Positions 1 through 5,080 of a stretch of DNA of 5,080 nucleotides are shown here, in pieces. A program made the position numbers and the translations under genes. The notes below the pieces were generated by a model. It did no database searches and was not told where the DNA came from. It saw nothing but the letters and a program-made list of their open reading frames with translations. The DNA is from an uncultured Lachnospiraceae bacterium (lineage in GTDB: Bacteria > Bacillota_A > Clostridia > Lachnospirales > Lachnospiraceae). Positions within the stretch are counted from its first letter, which is position 1. The number at the start of each line of letters is the position of its first letter. The stretch is from contig USPJ01000123.1 in the NCBI GenBank assembly GCA_900556645.1, positions 1 to 5,080 on the forward strand, written 5' to 3'.

Positions 1-141
1 CTCCTTTACTGCACGGTCAATCAGGCTCTTATGACCGTCGTGGAGGTATCCCATCGTCGGCACTAGTCCCACGGTAAGACCCTCTTTTTTCCACTGCTTT
101 ACACGGCTGCGTACTTCTTCTGCCGTTGTTACTAACTCCAT
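1..141 (-). CDS. panC: Pantothenate synthetase (pantoate--beta-alanine ligase), N-terminal part, cut by the window edge
   Basis: The first 47 codons of PanC are visible; the rest lies beyond base 1. PanC is the cytoplasmic ligase that activates pantoate with ATP to pantoyl-adenylate and joins it to beta-alanine, the last step of pantothenate synthesis. The recognition signal is the N-terminal nucleotide-binding motif PTMGYLHDGH at residues 28-37, the family's HIGH-like signature, with both histidines (34 and 37) present, preceded by the usual VGLVP strand. The ATG at 139-141 is supported by AGGAGG six bases upstream. The gene follows panB by 37 bases on the same strand with no terminator between them, so the two are very probably co-transcribed. 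Nothing looks damaged in the visible part. The identity is secure; the integrity of the remainder cannot be judged. Confidence 0.95.
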   Translation of the reverse strand, partial: MELVTTAEEVRSRVKQWKKEGLTVGLVPTMGYLHDGHKSLIDRAVKE

Positions 142-147
142 CTTGCT

Positions 148-153
148 CCTCCT
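148..153 (-). promoter_or_regulatory. Ribosome binding site of panC
   Basis: AGGAGG on the minus strand, with a six-base spacer to the ATG at 139-141. It fixes the panC start and shows that panC has its own initiation site inside the panB-panC intergenic gap. Confidence 0.8.
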
Positions 154-178
154 TCAAACAAATCTCTTTCCCACACTT

Positions 179-1006
179 TTAATATAACTTTTCCAGCATT
201 TCGTCTCTGATGGCAAAGGTATGCTCCTGTGCCGGAAATGCTCCTGTTTCTACTTCCTCTATATATTTTGCAAAGGCTTCTTTCATCAAATCTCCGATTG
301 GTGCAAACTGTTTCACAAACTTTGGCTTGAAATCTCCGAACATTGCCAGCATATCCTGATATACCAGCACCTGTCCGTCACAGCCTGCTCCTGCTCCGAT
401 TCCAATGGTTGGAACCTTTACCTGTTTACTAATCAGTTCTGCCAGTTTTGCCGGAACGCATTCCAAAACTATGGCTACCGCTCCTGCCTCTTCGATGATT
501 TTAGCGTCCTCCAACAATTTTCTCGCCGCTTCCTCGGATTTCCCCTGTACCTTAAATCCGCCAAATGCATTGAGGGACTGCGGGGTCAAGCCCAGATGAC
601 CTACCACCGGAATGGAGGCTTTTGTGATTGCCCGAATCTGTTCTACCATCTCTCTGCCGCCTTCCAATTTTACCGCCTGTGCCCTGCCTTCCTTCATCAG
701 CCGTCCTGCGTTATATACCGCATCATAAACAGAAGTCTGATAGGACATAAAAGGCATATCCGCCACCACAAAGGCATCTTTTGCTCCTCTGGCTACGGCT
801 CTTGTATGATGAATCATATCCTCCATGGTAACGGAAAGGGTATCCTCATATCCCAGCATTACCATTCCCAAAGAATCTCCTACGAGAATCATGTTAATTC
901 CTGCTTCGTCAATTAATTTTGCCATGGAATAATCATATGCGGTGAGCATGGTGATTTTTTCTCCGTTATCCTTGGCATTCTGCAATGTTACCACTGTATT
1001 CTTCAT
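179..1006 (-). CDS. panB: 3-methyl-2-oxobutanoate hydroxymethyltransferase (ketopantoate hydroxymethyltransferase)
   Basis: PanB transfers a hydroxymethyl group from 5,10-methylenetetrahydrofolate to 2-oxoisovalerate, giving ketopantoate, the first committed step to pantothenate. The 275-residue product has the family's usual length and spans the whole TIM barrel. Visible motifs are TAYDY (22-26), VGDSLGMV (42-49), VADMPFMSY (81-89), KLEGG (113-117), GHLGLTPQS (136-144) and VLECVP (180-185). By family knowledge Asp44, Asp83 and Glu115 are the Mg2+ ligands and Glu182 the catalytic acid/base; all are present. I place the start at the ATG at 1004-1006, because GGAGG lies five bases upstream and the protein then begins [12 protein letters not shown], as family members do. 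A GTG seven codons earlier is open, but it overlaps the stop of the upstream gene and would place the Shine-Dalgarno inside the coding region. The DUF2520 gene ends 13 bases upstream and panC follows, so this is the middle gene of a pan operon. Confidence 0.96.
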   Translation of the reverse strand: MKNTVVTLQNAKDNGEKITMLTAYDYSMAKLIDEAGINMILVGDSLGMVMLGYEDTLSVTMEDMIHHTRAVARGAKDAFVVADMPFMSYQTSVYDAVYNAGRLMKEGRAQAVKLEGGREMVEQIRAITKASIPVVGHLGLTPQSLNAFGGFKVQGKSEEAARKLLEDAKIIEEAGAVAIVLECVPAKLAELISKQVKVPTIGIGAGAGCDGQVLVYQDMLAMFGDFKPKFVKQFAPIGDLMKEAFAKYIEEVETGAFPAQEHTFAIRDEMLEKLY

Positions 1007-1011
1007 TTTTT

Positions 1012-1016
1012 CCTCC
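1012..1016 (-). promoter_or_regulatory. Ribosome binding site that decides the panB start
   Basis: GGAGG on the minus strand lies five bases before the ATG at 1004-1006. It favours that ATG over the in-frame GTG at 1025-1027, which has no such site at a usable distance. Confidence 0.8.
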
Positions 1017-1019
1017 AAT

Positions 1020-1916
1020 TCATTCACTTTCTTTCTGCTTAAGCACCCGTCTCATTTCTCCGTAATCCCGCTCAGGATGTTTTTTCTCCGCCAGCTTTGT
1101 CACCATATTTCCCACGGCGAGATAGCAGGCTTTTCTCTCTTCTCCACCCAGATTTTGCGAATGGTGTTCTACTGTCTGAACATCATTCCGCTCAATGGGA
1201 CCGGTAAGGGCTTCTATACACCCATTTGAAAATACGGATTCTATATTGTTTTTTACCAAAGGCTCTAACATCTCATAAGCTGTCTCGGTGTCAATGCCCG
1301 TTTCCTCTAAAAGTTCCACCGCCATAGCAAGCAATCCCACCAGATGGTTACTGGCAATACTGGCTGCCGCATGGTACTTTGTCTTTGCCTGTGTGGGAAT
1401 GGAAACCACCTTGTTGGGCAGAATCGCAAATACTTCCTGCATTTTCTCCAATGCTTTCGGATTTCCCTCCACGGTAAAAAGTGCTTTTGTTAAATTTTGA
1501 TAAGCTGTGAATTTATTACTGAACGCGTAAATTGGATGGATAGAACAGACCAATGCCCCTGTTCTCTCCGTATTGGAAAAAATATCACTTGATAATGAGC
1601 CACTAAAGTGGCATATAACTTTTCCTTTCACATTCTTTGCCGCAATGCAATCCCATAACTCTTCTATCGCACCGTCCGAAACGGTAAGAAAAAGGGTATC
1701 GCTTACCTCAATGAGTGAATCTAAATCTTGAAAATATGTTGTGTTACAGAATTCTGCCGCCTCTTTTGCTCCGCTTACGGTTCTGTTGTAGAATCCGCTG
1801 ACGTTCCCACCATGCTCTGTCAGATACTTTCCCATGGTGGTTCCTACCTTGCCGGCACCTATAATTCCTATTCTTATTGCTATGCACCTCCGTTTCCTGT
1901 CTGCTGCATTTTGCAC
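1020..1916 (-). CDS. Rossmann-like and DUF2520 domain protein, probable PanG-type ketopantoate reductase
   Basis: The N-terminal half is a NAD(P)-binding Rossmann fold, with GIIGAGKVG at residues 17-25 giving the GxGxxG loop and FYNR at 42-45 ending the second strand. The C-terminal half is the helical DUF2520 domain of the 6PGDH-like superfamily, with SIHPIYAF (125-132), [15 protein letters not shown] (181-195) and LTGPIERND (237-245). The protein is about 285-298 residues, normal for the family. It is not classical PanE, but it lies 13 bases upstream of panB in a panB-panC operon. Proteins called PanG, described in Francisella and reported in enterococci and clostridia, fill the ketopantoate reductase step in such loci. 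I therefore infer NADPH-dependent reduction of ketopantoate to pantoate. The 5' end is odd: the open frame begins at a GTG at 1914-1916 with no Shine-Dalgarno, whereas a perfect GGAGG at 1887-1891 precedes an ATA at 1875-1877, exactly where homologues begin with Met-Arg-Ile-Gly. True translation may start there, giving 285 residues. The family assignment is strong, the enzymatic role moderate. Confidence 0.88.
   Translation of the reverse strand: MQNAADRKRRCIAIRIGIIGAGKVGTTMGKYLTEHGGNVSGFYNRTVSGAKEAAEFCNTTYFQDLDSLIEVSDTLFLTVSDGAIEELWDCIAAKNVKGKVICHFSGSLSSDIFSNTERTGALVCSIHPIYAFSNKFTAYQNLTKALFTVEGNPKALEKMQEVFAILPNKVVSIPTQAKTKYHAAASIASNHLVGLLAMAVELLEETGIDTETAYEMLEPLVKNNIESVFSNGCIEALTGPIERNDVQTVEHHSQNLGGEERKACYLAVGNMVTKLAEKKHPERDYGEMRRVLKQKESE
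1887..1891 (-). promoter_or_regulatory. Shine-Dalgarno pointing at a non-canonical ATA start of the DUF2520 gene
   Basis: GGAGG (in the context GGAGGTG) on the minus strand lies nine bases before the in-frame ATA at 1875-1877. No ATG, GTG or TTG in that frame lies at a usable distance downstream. The site lies inside the reading frame opened by the upstream GTG, at codons 9-10, which argues against that GTG being the main start. Confidence 0.6.
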
Positions 1917-1927
1917 AAACTCAGAAA

Positions 1928-1960
1928 GGATGCATTATCAAAATGATACAGTTTCCATCC
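1928..1960 (-). other. Imperfect inverted repeat in the leader of the pan operon
   Basis: GGATG at 1928-1932 pairs with CATCC at 1956-1960, and inside it TATCA at 1936-1940 pairs with TGATA at 1944-1948 around an AAA loop on the plus strand; an asymmetric internal loop separates the two stems. It falls within the predicted untranslated leader. It could be an RNA hairpin or, as the 13-base TATCA-AAA-TGATA dyad, a protein-binding site. It is not followed by a T-run, so it is not an intrinsic terminator. The repeat is seen in the sequence; the function is unknown. Confidence 0.3.
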
Positions 1961-1978
1961 GAAATACTGTTCGTTAAT

Positions 1979-2007
1979 ATTTTAACACACCATATTTAAA
2001 TTGGCAA
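1979..2007 (-). promoter_or_regulatory. Sigma-A type promoter of the pan operon
   Basis: On the minus strand a -35 hexamer TTGCCA (2002-2007) is separated by exactly 17 bases from a -10 hexamer TAAAAT (1979-1984). The spacer is AT-rich. It sits just downstream of the HD-GYP remnant and would start transcription near 1972, giving a leader of about 95 bases before the DUF2520 start. No other candidate of similar quality was seen between serS and this gene. Confidence 0.65.
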
Positions 2008-2056
2008 TATATGTTTTTCTTACATAATGCCCCTGCCGTCAAAAACTGTGATGTAG

Positions 2057-2377
2057 CTATTCCACATACCAGGTGGAACGCTTTACATGGGCTCCGGTAC
2101 TGCCATCCCGGCTCTCAATAACGTTGGCAAATCCATATACCAGCTCTGCCTGCATCTGATCCAGTTCCATCTTGGCAGGATTCTGCATATTGATATAAAG
2201 GCAGAGAATGATAATGGTAACGGCCAAACTGGAAACCAAGGCCTCGAAACACCATCTGATACACCACGACTCCCATGCTGATAACCATATAAACGGTCAG
2301 TATATCCAGCACATAGTAAATCAACCCCACAATCAGCTGGAAATCAAACAGCCTAGCTGTAATTTGTAGTTTAACAT
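2057..2377 (-). pseudogene. Decayed N-terminal remnant of a membrane-anchored HD-GYP type signalling protein
   Basis: Three reading segments on the minus strand join into one recognisable but broken protein. A Shine-Dalgarno-like AGGTGG (2383-2388) precedes an ATG at 2375-2377 opening MLNYKLQLGCLI. Loss of one T in a T-run near 2342 would explain the shift into a second frame reading QLIVGLIYYVLDILTVYM and on to about 2245, a hydrophobic membrane stretch. From about 2245 to the TAG at 2057-2059 a third segment, back in the first frame, reads a transmembrane piece (AVTIIILCLYI), a linker (MQNPAKMELDQMQAEL) and then GFANVIESRDGSTGAHVKR. That last motif is typical of the start of HD-GYP/HD phosphohydrolase domains, which degrade cyclic di-GMP. 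The catalytic HD and GYP motifs are absent, and most of the expected membrane helices are missing. The gene is therefore truncated at the 3' end, internally deleted and frameshifted at least twice. It occupies most of the gap between serS and the pan operon. Confidence 0.65.
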
Positions 2378-2407
2378 CTAAACCACCTCATGCTTTATCC
2401 CTGTCGT

Positions 2408-3154
2408 TTATTTCTTCGGCTCTAATCTCTCTTTTCCTCCCATGTATGGCTGTAATGCCTTTGGAATGTTTACACTTCCGTCCTCATTTAAGTTATTTTC
2501 AAGGAAAGCAATTAACATTCTCGGCGGTGCAACAACTGTATTGTTTAAGGTATGAGCAAAATATTTGCCTTTCTCACCTTTTACACGAATCTTTAATCTT
2601 CTTGCCTGAGCATCGCCTAAGTTGGAGCAGCTTCCCACCTCAAAATATTTCTTCTGTCTCGGAGACCATGCCTCTACATCACAGGATTTCACCTTCAAGT
2701 CTGCCAAATCACCGGAACAACATTCCAGTGTACGCACCGGAATATCCAGACTACGGAATAAATCCACGGTATTCTGCCATAGCTTGTCATACCACATCGG
2801 AGATTCCTCCGGTTTGCAGACTACAATCATCTCCTGCTTCTCAAACTGGTGAATACGATATACTCCACGTTCTTCGATTCCATGAGCTCCCTTCTCTTTA
2901 CGGAAGCAAGGAGAGTAACTGGTCATGGTATATGGCAGCTTCTCCTCCTCATTGATGGTATCGATGAATTTACCAATCATGGAGTGTTCACTGGTTCCGA
3001 TAAGGTAAAGGTCTTCCCCTTCGATTTTATACATCATGGCATCCATCTCATCAAAGCTCATAACTCCGGTTACCACGTTGCTGCGAATCATAAACGGCGG
3101 AATACAGTAAGTAAATCCACGGTCAATCATAAAATCTCTGGCATAGGAAATCAC
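2408..3154 (-). CDS. serS: C-terminal catalytic fragment of seryl-tRNA synthetase
   Basis: This 248-codon frame holds nearly all of the class II catalytic core. Motif 1 is the ISYARDFMIDRGF helix and strand at about residues 2-25. The serine-binding TSE loop is at 54-56. Motif 2 is around FRKE (84-87) with GVYRIHQFEKQEMI (97-110). EVGSCSNLGDAQARR spans 172-186, and motif 3 contains PPRMLIAFLENN at 210-221, whose arginine contacts ATP. The end, PYMGG plus a short charged tail, is the normal C-terminus. The only start is a GTG at 3152-3154 that overlaps the TGA of the N-terminal frame (GTGA), with no Shine-Dalgarno at normal spacing; the GTG codes for an ordinary valine in family members. Independent expression could occur only by reinitiation, and the protein would lack the tRNA-binding arm and the segment before motif 1. 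I regard it as part of a broken serS rather than a separate gene. Confidence 0.85.
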   Translation of the reverse strand: MISYARDFMIDRGFTYCIPPFMIRSNVVTGVMSFDEMDAMMYKIEGEDLYLIGTSEHSMIGKFIDTINEEEKLPYTMTSYSPCFRKEKGAHGIEERGVYRIHQFEKQEMIVVCKPEESPMWYDKLWQNTVDLFRSLDIPVRTLECCSGDLADLKVKSCDVEAWSPRQKKYFEVGSCSNLGDAQARRLKIRVKGEKGKYFAHTLNNTVVAPPRMLIAFLENNLNEDGSVNIPKALQPYMGGKERLEPKK

Positions 3155-3648
3155 TGCGGAATGTAATCTTGCAATATCCCCAAATCAATTCCGTCAAACC
3201 GTTCCATAATTTCTGTATGATACGGAATCTCAAAATCAGGAACCACCGGCTCACCATATTTTTCAATCTCTACATTACAGGAATCGTCCTTGCCAATCGG
3301 CACAGACGGATCGATAATATTAGGAATCACCATCATAATCTTGGTAATCTTCTCCTGCAATTCTCGCTCTTTCTGTTCCAGTTCTGCCAGACGCTCTGCG
3401 TCCTTTCCCACCTGCTCCTTCAATGCCATGGCTTCTTCCTTCTTGCCCTGTGCCATAAGAGCACCAATCTGCTTGGAAATTTTATTACGGTTAGCACGCA
3501 AATCATCCGCTTCCTGCTGTGTAGCTCTGGCCTGAGCATCCAGCTCAATGACCTCATCTACCATCGGTAGCTTGTGTTCCTGAAATTTATTTTGAATATT
3601 CTTCTTTACAATATCCGGATTCTCTCTCAAAAATTTTAAATCTAACAT
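3151..3648 (-). CDS. serS: N-terminal tRNA-binding fragment of seryl-tRNA synthetase
   Basis: This 165-codon frame begins MLDLKFLRENPDIVKKN, the standard SerRS N-terminus. It contains the long antiparallel coiled-coil arm (about residues 30-105, rich in Glu, Lys, Gln and Ala) that grips the long variable arm of tRNA-Ser, followed by VIPNIIDPSVPIG (107-119) linking to the catalytic domain. Residues 1-156 match the family; the last nine are out-of-frame readthrough after the deletion, ending at TGA 3151-3153. The ATG at 3646-3648 is supported by GGAGG six bases upstream and a strong promoter. Alone the fragment could bind tRNA-Ser but could not charge it. It reads directly into the C-terminal fragment. 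Confidence 0.88.
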   Translation of the reverse strand: MLDLKFLRENPDIVKKNIQNKFQEHKLPMVDEVIELDAQARATQQEADDLRANRNKISKQIGALMAQGKKEEAMALKEQVGKDAERLAELEQKERELQEKITKIMMVIPNIIDPSVPIGKDDSCNVEIEKYGEPVVPDFEIPYHTEIMERFDGIDLGILQDYIPQ

Positions 3649-3654
3649 AATGCT

Positions 3655-3659
3655 CCTCC
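3655..3659 (-). promoter_or_regulatory. Ribosome binding site of serS
   Basis: GGAGG on the minus strand, six bases before the ATG at 3646-3648. It confirms the standard SerRS N-terminus. Confidence 0.8.
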
Positions 3660-3675
3660 ATCCACTTCTTTTGCC

Positions 3676-3704
3676 ATTATACGATTATTTATGGACAATT
3701 TCAA
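3676..3704 (-). promoter_or_regulatory. Near-consensus sigma-A promoter of serS
   Basis: On the minus strand TTGAAA (3699-3704) and a perfect TATAAT (3676-3681) are separated by exactly 17 bases. Transcription would begin near 3669, leaving a leader of only about 20 bases that is mostly the Shine-Dalgarno region. There is therefore no room for a T-box riboswitch downstream of this promoter. A 14-base inverted repeat, AATTTC-TT-GAAATT (3697-3710), overlaps the -35 element. Confidence 0.75.
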
Positions 3705-3729
3705 GAAATTTATAAGCTCTATGCTCTTG

Positions 3730-4983
3730 TTACTCATGCCGTAATGCTTCAATAGGATTCAGATTTGCAGCTTTGTAGGATGGCAGCATTCCGAAGATAA
3801 TTCCAATCAGCATGGAAAACAGGACTGCTCCTACTGCTGCCGGTATGCTGATTGCCACCGGCGTCTGACTTACCTTTGAAATAACCTCCGCCAAAATAAT
3901 TCCTACTACAACACCTATGAGTCCACCCAAACTGGTGAGTACTGCCGCCTCAGTCAAAAACTGTCCCAGTATCACACCTTTTCTGGCTCCGATAGCTTTC
4001 TTCAAACCGATTTCGCTGGTACGCTCTGTCACAGAAACCAACATGATATTCATAACACCGATTCCTCCTACCAAAAGAGAAATTCCTGCAATCCAAATCA
4101 ACATCATATTGGTAGACTGGCTCAACTCCTGAATCTCCTTTGCCTGCTCCAGCAAATCCTCTGCCTTATATTTGATAGTTTCATCGGATACACTGAGATA
4201 ATTGTTTAAGATATCTGCCGAGCCTTTGCCTGCCGCCGTCATATCATCGGTACTTTTTACCTTTAAGAGTATGCTTTCCGGTTCGTCATACTGATAGATG
4301 ATTGGCCATGTTGTTTTTGGCACATATACGGCACCGCTGGAGGATTCCGCATAAGTATAATAATCTTCCATGGAATTGATGACCGGTTCAAACTCCTTGG
4401 ACTTTGCCACAATTCCCACTACCGTATAAGGCTCCCCTTTGATTTCAATGGTTTTTCCCACTGCTTTCTCCCCTTGGAACAAAGCTTCCTCAGAGTCCCT
4501 ATCCAGAATTGCCACTTTTCGTTGTCCCTGATAATCCTTGTCATCAAATCCTCTGCCCTCCTGTATCTGATAATTACAGGAGGCAAAATAATCCTGCTCA
4601 ATTCCATAGAGATAGCCGCCACCCAGAGTTGTATTCTGATAATAAATGTTATCATATTCCTGTCGTTTATAGAATTTTGAAACACGCTCTACATTCTCCA
4701 GCTCCTGCATCTCTTCTACTGCTTCCTCAGAAACCACCGGAACTCCTTCCGGTATTCCTTCATACCCCATTTCATAAGGCCAGTCACCCTGATATAATTC
4801 CACGGTTACGGTATTATCACCGGAACCGATAAGATTTTCCTTGATTTGCTCGTTCGCTCCCTTAATTGTAGAAACAATAGCAATAATTGCTGCAATTCCA
4901 ATAATAATTCCCAGCATGGTCAAAAAGGAACGCATTTTGTGTGACCAGATTCCCTGAAACGACAATCGTATATTTTCTATCAT
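3730..4983 (-). CDS. ABC transporter permease, MacB/FtsX family (YknZ-like, no fused ATPase)
   Basis: This 417-residue membrane protein has the MacB/FtsX layout. A short amphipathic N-terminus leads to the first membrane helix (about 20-40), followed by a large extracytoplasmic core domain (about 41-290, MacB_PCD type) and three C-terminal helices at about 294-317, 347-367 and 378-400. Between helices 2 and 3 lies the cytoplasmic stretch ERTSEIGLKKAIGARKG (320-336), the conserved coupling segment of the FtsX domain. The end, PSYKAANLNPIEALRHE, is the usual C-terminal signature. Proteins of this type work as mechanotransmission exporters or signalling pumps with a separate ATPase and a membrane fusion protein, exporting peptides, antibiotics or lipids; the substrate cannot be told from sequence. 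The ATG at 4981-4983 has AGGAGG seven bases upstream, overlapping the stop of the preceding gene, which suggests tight operon coupling. The complete gene ends at TAA 3730-3732, with no clear terminator before the serS promoter. Confidence 0.92.
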   Translation of the reverse strand: MIENIRLSFQGIWSHKMRSFLTMLGIIIGIAAIIAIVSTIKGANEQIKENLIGSGDNTVTVELYQGDWPYEMGYEGIPEGVPVVSEEAVEEMQELENVERVSKFYKRQEYDNIYYQNTTLGGGYLYGIEQDYFASCNYQIQEGRGFDDKDYQGQRKVAILDRDSEEALFQGEKAVGKTIEIKGEPYTVVGIVAKSKEFEPVINSMEDYYTYAESSSGAVYVPKTTWPIIYQYDEPESILLKVKSTDDMTAAGKGSADILNNYLSVSDETIKYKAEDLLEQAKEIQELSQSTNMMLIWIAGISLLVGGIGVMNIMLVSVTERTSEIGLKKAIGARKGVILGQFLTEAAVLTSLGGLIGVVVGIILAEVISKVSQTPVAISIPAAVGAVLFSMLIGIIFGMLPSYKAANLNPIEALRHE

Positions 4984-4990
4984 ATTCCCG

Positions 4991-4996
4991 CCTCCT
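4991..4996 (-). promoter_or_regulatory. Ribosome binding site of the permease gene, overlapping the upstream stop codon
   Basis: AGGAGG on the minus strand shares its first two bases with the TAG stop (4995-4997) of the preceding gene and has a seven-base spacer to the ATG. The layout points to translational coupling. Confidence 0.8.
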
Positions 4997-5080
4997 AATA
5001 TTCTATCTCGTCTGTCTCTTTGACTTTTACACCCTCTTTGACACCTTTTCCGTAAGGGAACGCAATGTATTCAGAGCCAT
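4995..5080 (-). CDS. C-terminal end of a probable membrane fusion (HlyD/MacA-like adaptor) protein, cut by the window edge
   Basis: Only 28 codons up to the TAG at 4995-4997 are visible, ending VKVKETDEIEY. The preceding SEYIAFPYGKGVKEG resembles the extreme C-terminal beta-strand and loop of RND/HlyD-type periplasmic adaptor subunits that partner MacB-type permeases in Gram-positive bacteria (YknX-like). It does not look like the end of an ABC ATPase, which would show a strand-rich H-loop tail. The stop overlaps the permease Shine-Dalgarno, so the two genes are in one operon. If correct, the missing ATPase lies further upstream. With so few residues the family call is tentative; the reading frame itself is well supported. 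Confidence 0.55.
   Translation of the reverse strand, partial: GSEYIAFPYGKGVKEGVKVKETDEIEY

Larger units (their letters stand above)
2408..3648 (-). pseudogene. serS: serS, seryl-tRNA synthetase gene interrupted by an internal deletion of about 46 bases
   Basis: The two adjacent frames together make one class II seryl-tRNA synthetase, which charges tRNA-Ser with serine in the cytoplasm. Frame 1 follows the family up to FDGIDL (residues 151-156, last codon at 3181-3183). The family sequence then resumes one frame away as DIARLHSAV, from the GAT at 3176-3178. Homologues carry about 15 further residues between these points, in the style AARxVxGxxFYYLM just before motif 1. Fifteen codons plus one base (about 46 bases) would explain both the gap and the frame change, and would restore a usual length of about 428 residues. 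A short TGG repeat could have mediated the loss. The rest of the gene looks intact, so the event is recent, an assembly or sequencing error, or tolerated because another serS exists. The 46-base figure comes from family memory, not an alignment. Confidence 0.75.

Noticed and set aside
221..916. Long open frame on the plus strand opposite panB
   Set aside because: Its translation is Cys/His/Phe-rich with no recognisable domain, it has no ribosome binding site, and it lies wholly antisense to a well-conserved panB.
1007..1027. Seven-codon upstream extension of panB starting at a GTG
   Set aside because: It overlaps the stop of the preceding gene, would hide the GGAGG inside the coding sequence, and is not needed to match the usual PanB N-terminus.
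2087..2281. Plus-strand open frame in the serS-pan gap
   Set aside because: It is antisense to the HD-GYP remnant, whose minus-strand translation has recognisable membrane and signature motifs, while this frame shows none.
2348..2360. ACAGC-TAG-GCTGT hairpin downstream of serS as a terminator
   Set aside because: The stem is only five pairs, the following T-rich stretch is interrupted, and it falls within the HD-GYP remnant's coding sequence.
2446..3166. Several open frames on the plus strand opposite serS
   Set aside because: They are antisense to conserved SerRS motifs, have low-complexity composition and no Shine-Dalgarno or promoter; they are shadows of the minus-strand gene.
1..5080. 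CRISPR arrays, tRNA or rRNA genes, insertion sequences and phage attachment sites
   Set aside because: No regularly spaced direct repeats, cloverleaf-like segments, transposase coding or terminal inverted repeats were seen on either strand.

Overview
The window reads as ordinary chromosome from a low-to-moderate GC Gram-positive anaerobe, most likely a member of the Lachnospiraceae or another Clostridia. That placement rests on protein style (PanB, SerRS, and a stand-alone MacB/YknZ-type permease beside a membrane fusion protein), strong GGAGG ribosome binding sites and sigma-A type promoters. It is inference from recognition; no search was run. Every gene I support is on the minus strand, so transcription runs from high to low coordinates.

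Layout in transcription order. (1) 5080-3730: the last 28 residues of a probable membrane fusion (adaptor) protein, then a complete 417-residue FtsX/MacB-type ABC permease. The ATPase subunit is not in the window. (2) 3704-2408: serS, with its own near-consensus promoter and a very short leader, but broken in the middle. About 15 conserved codons plus one base appear to be missing, which splits the gene into a 165-codon N-terminal frame and a 248-codon C-terminal frame. (3) 2377-2057: a decayed remnant of a membrane-anchored HD-GYP type signalling gene. (4) 2007-1: a promoter, a roughly 95-base leader and a pantothenate operon, consisting of a Rossmann/DUF2520 protein (probable PanG-type ketopantoate reductase), panB, and the first 47 codons of panC running off the left edge.

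The pantothenate genes form a logical pathway. PanB makes ketopantoate, the DUF2520 protein probably reduces it to pantoate, and PanC joins pantoate to beta-alanine. The ABC genes, serS and the pan operon look functionally unrelated.

I do not see a new multi-gene system here. Three things deserve a second look: the lesion in serS, an essential gene, whose junction happens to create a T TTG GGG heptamer in the right register for a -1 shift; the missing canonical start codon of the DUF2520 gene, where a perfect Shine-Dalgarno points at an ATA; and the HD-GYP relic.
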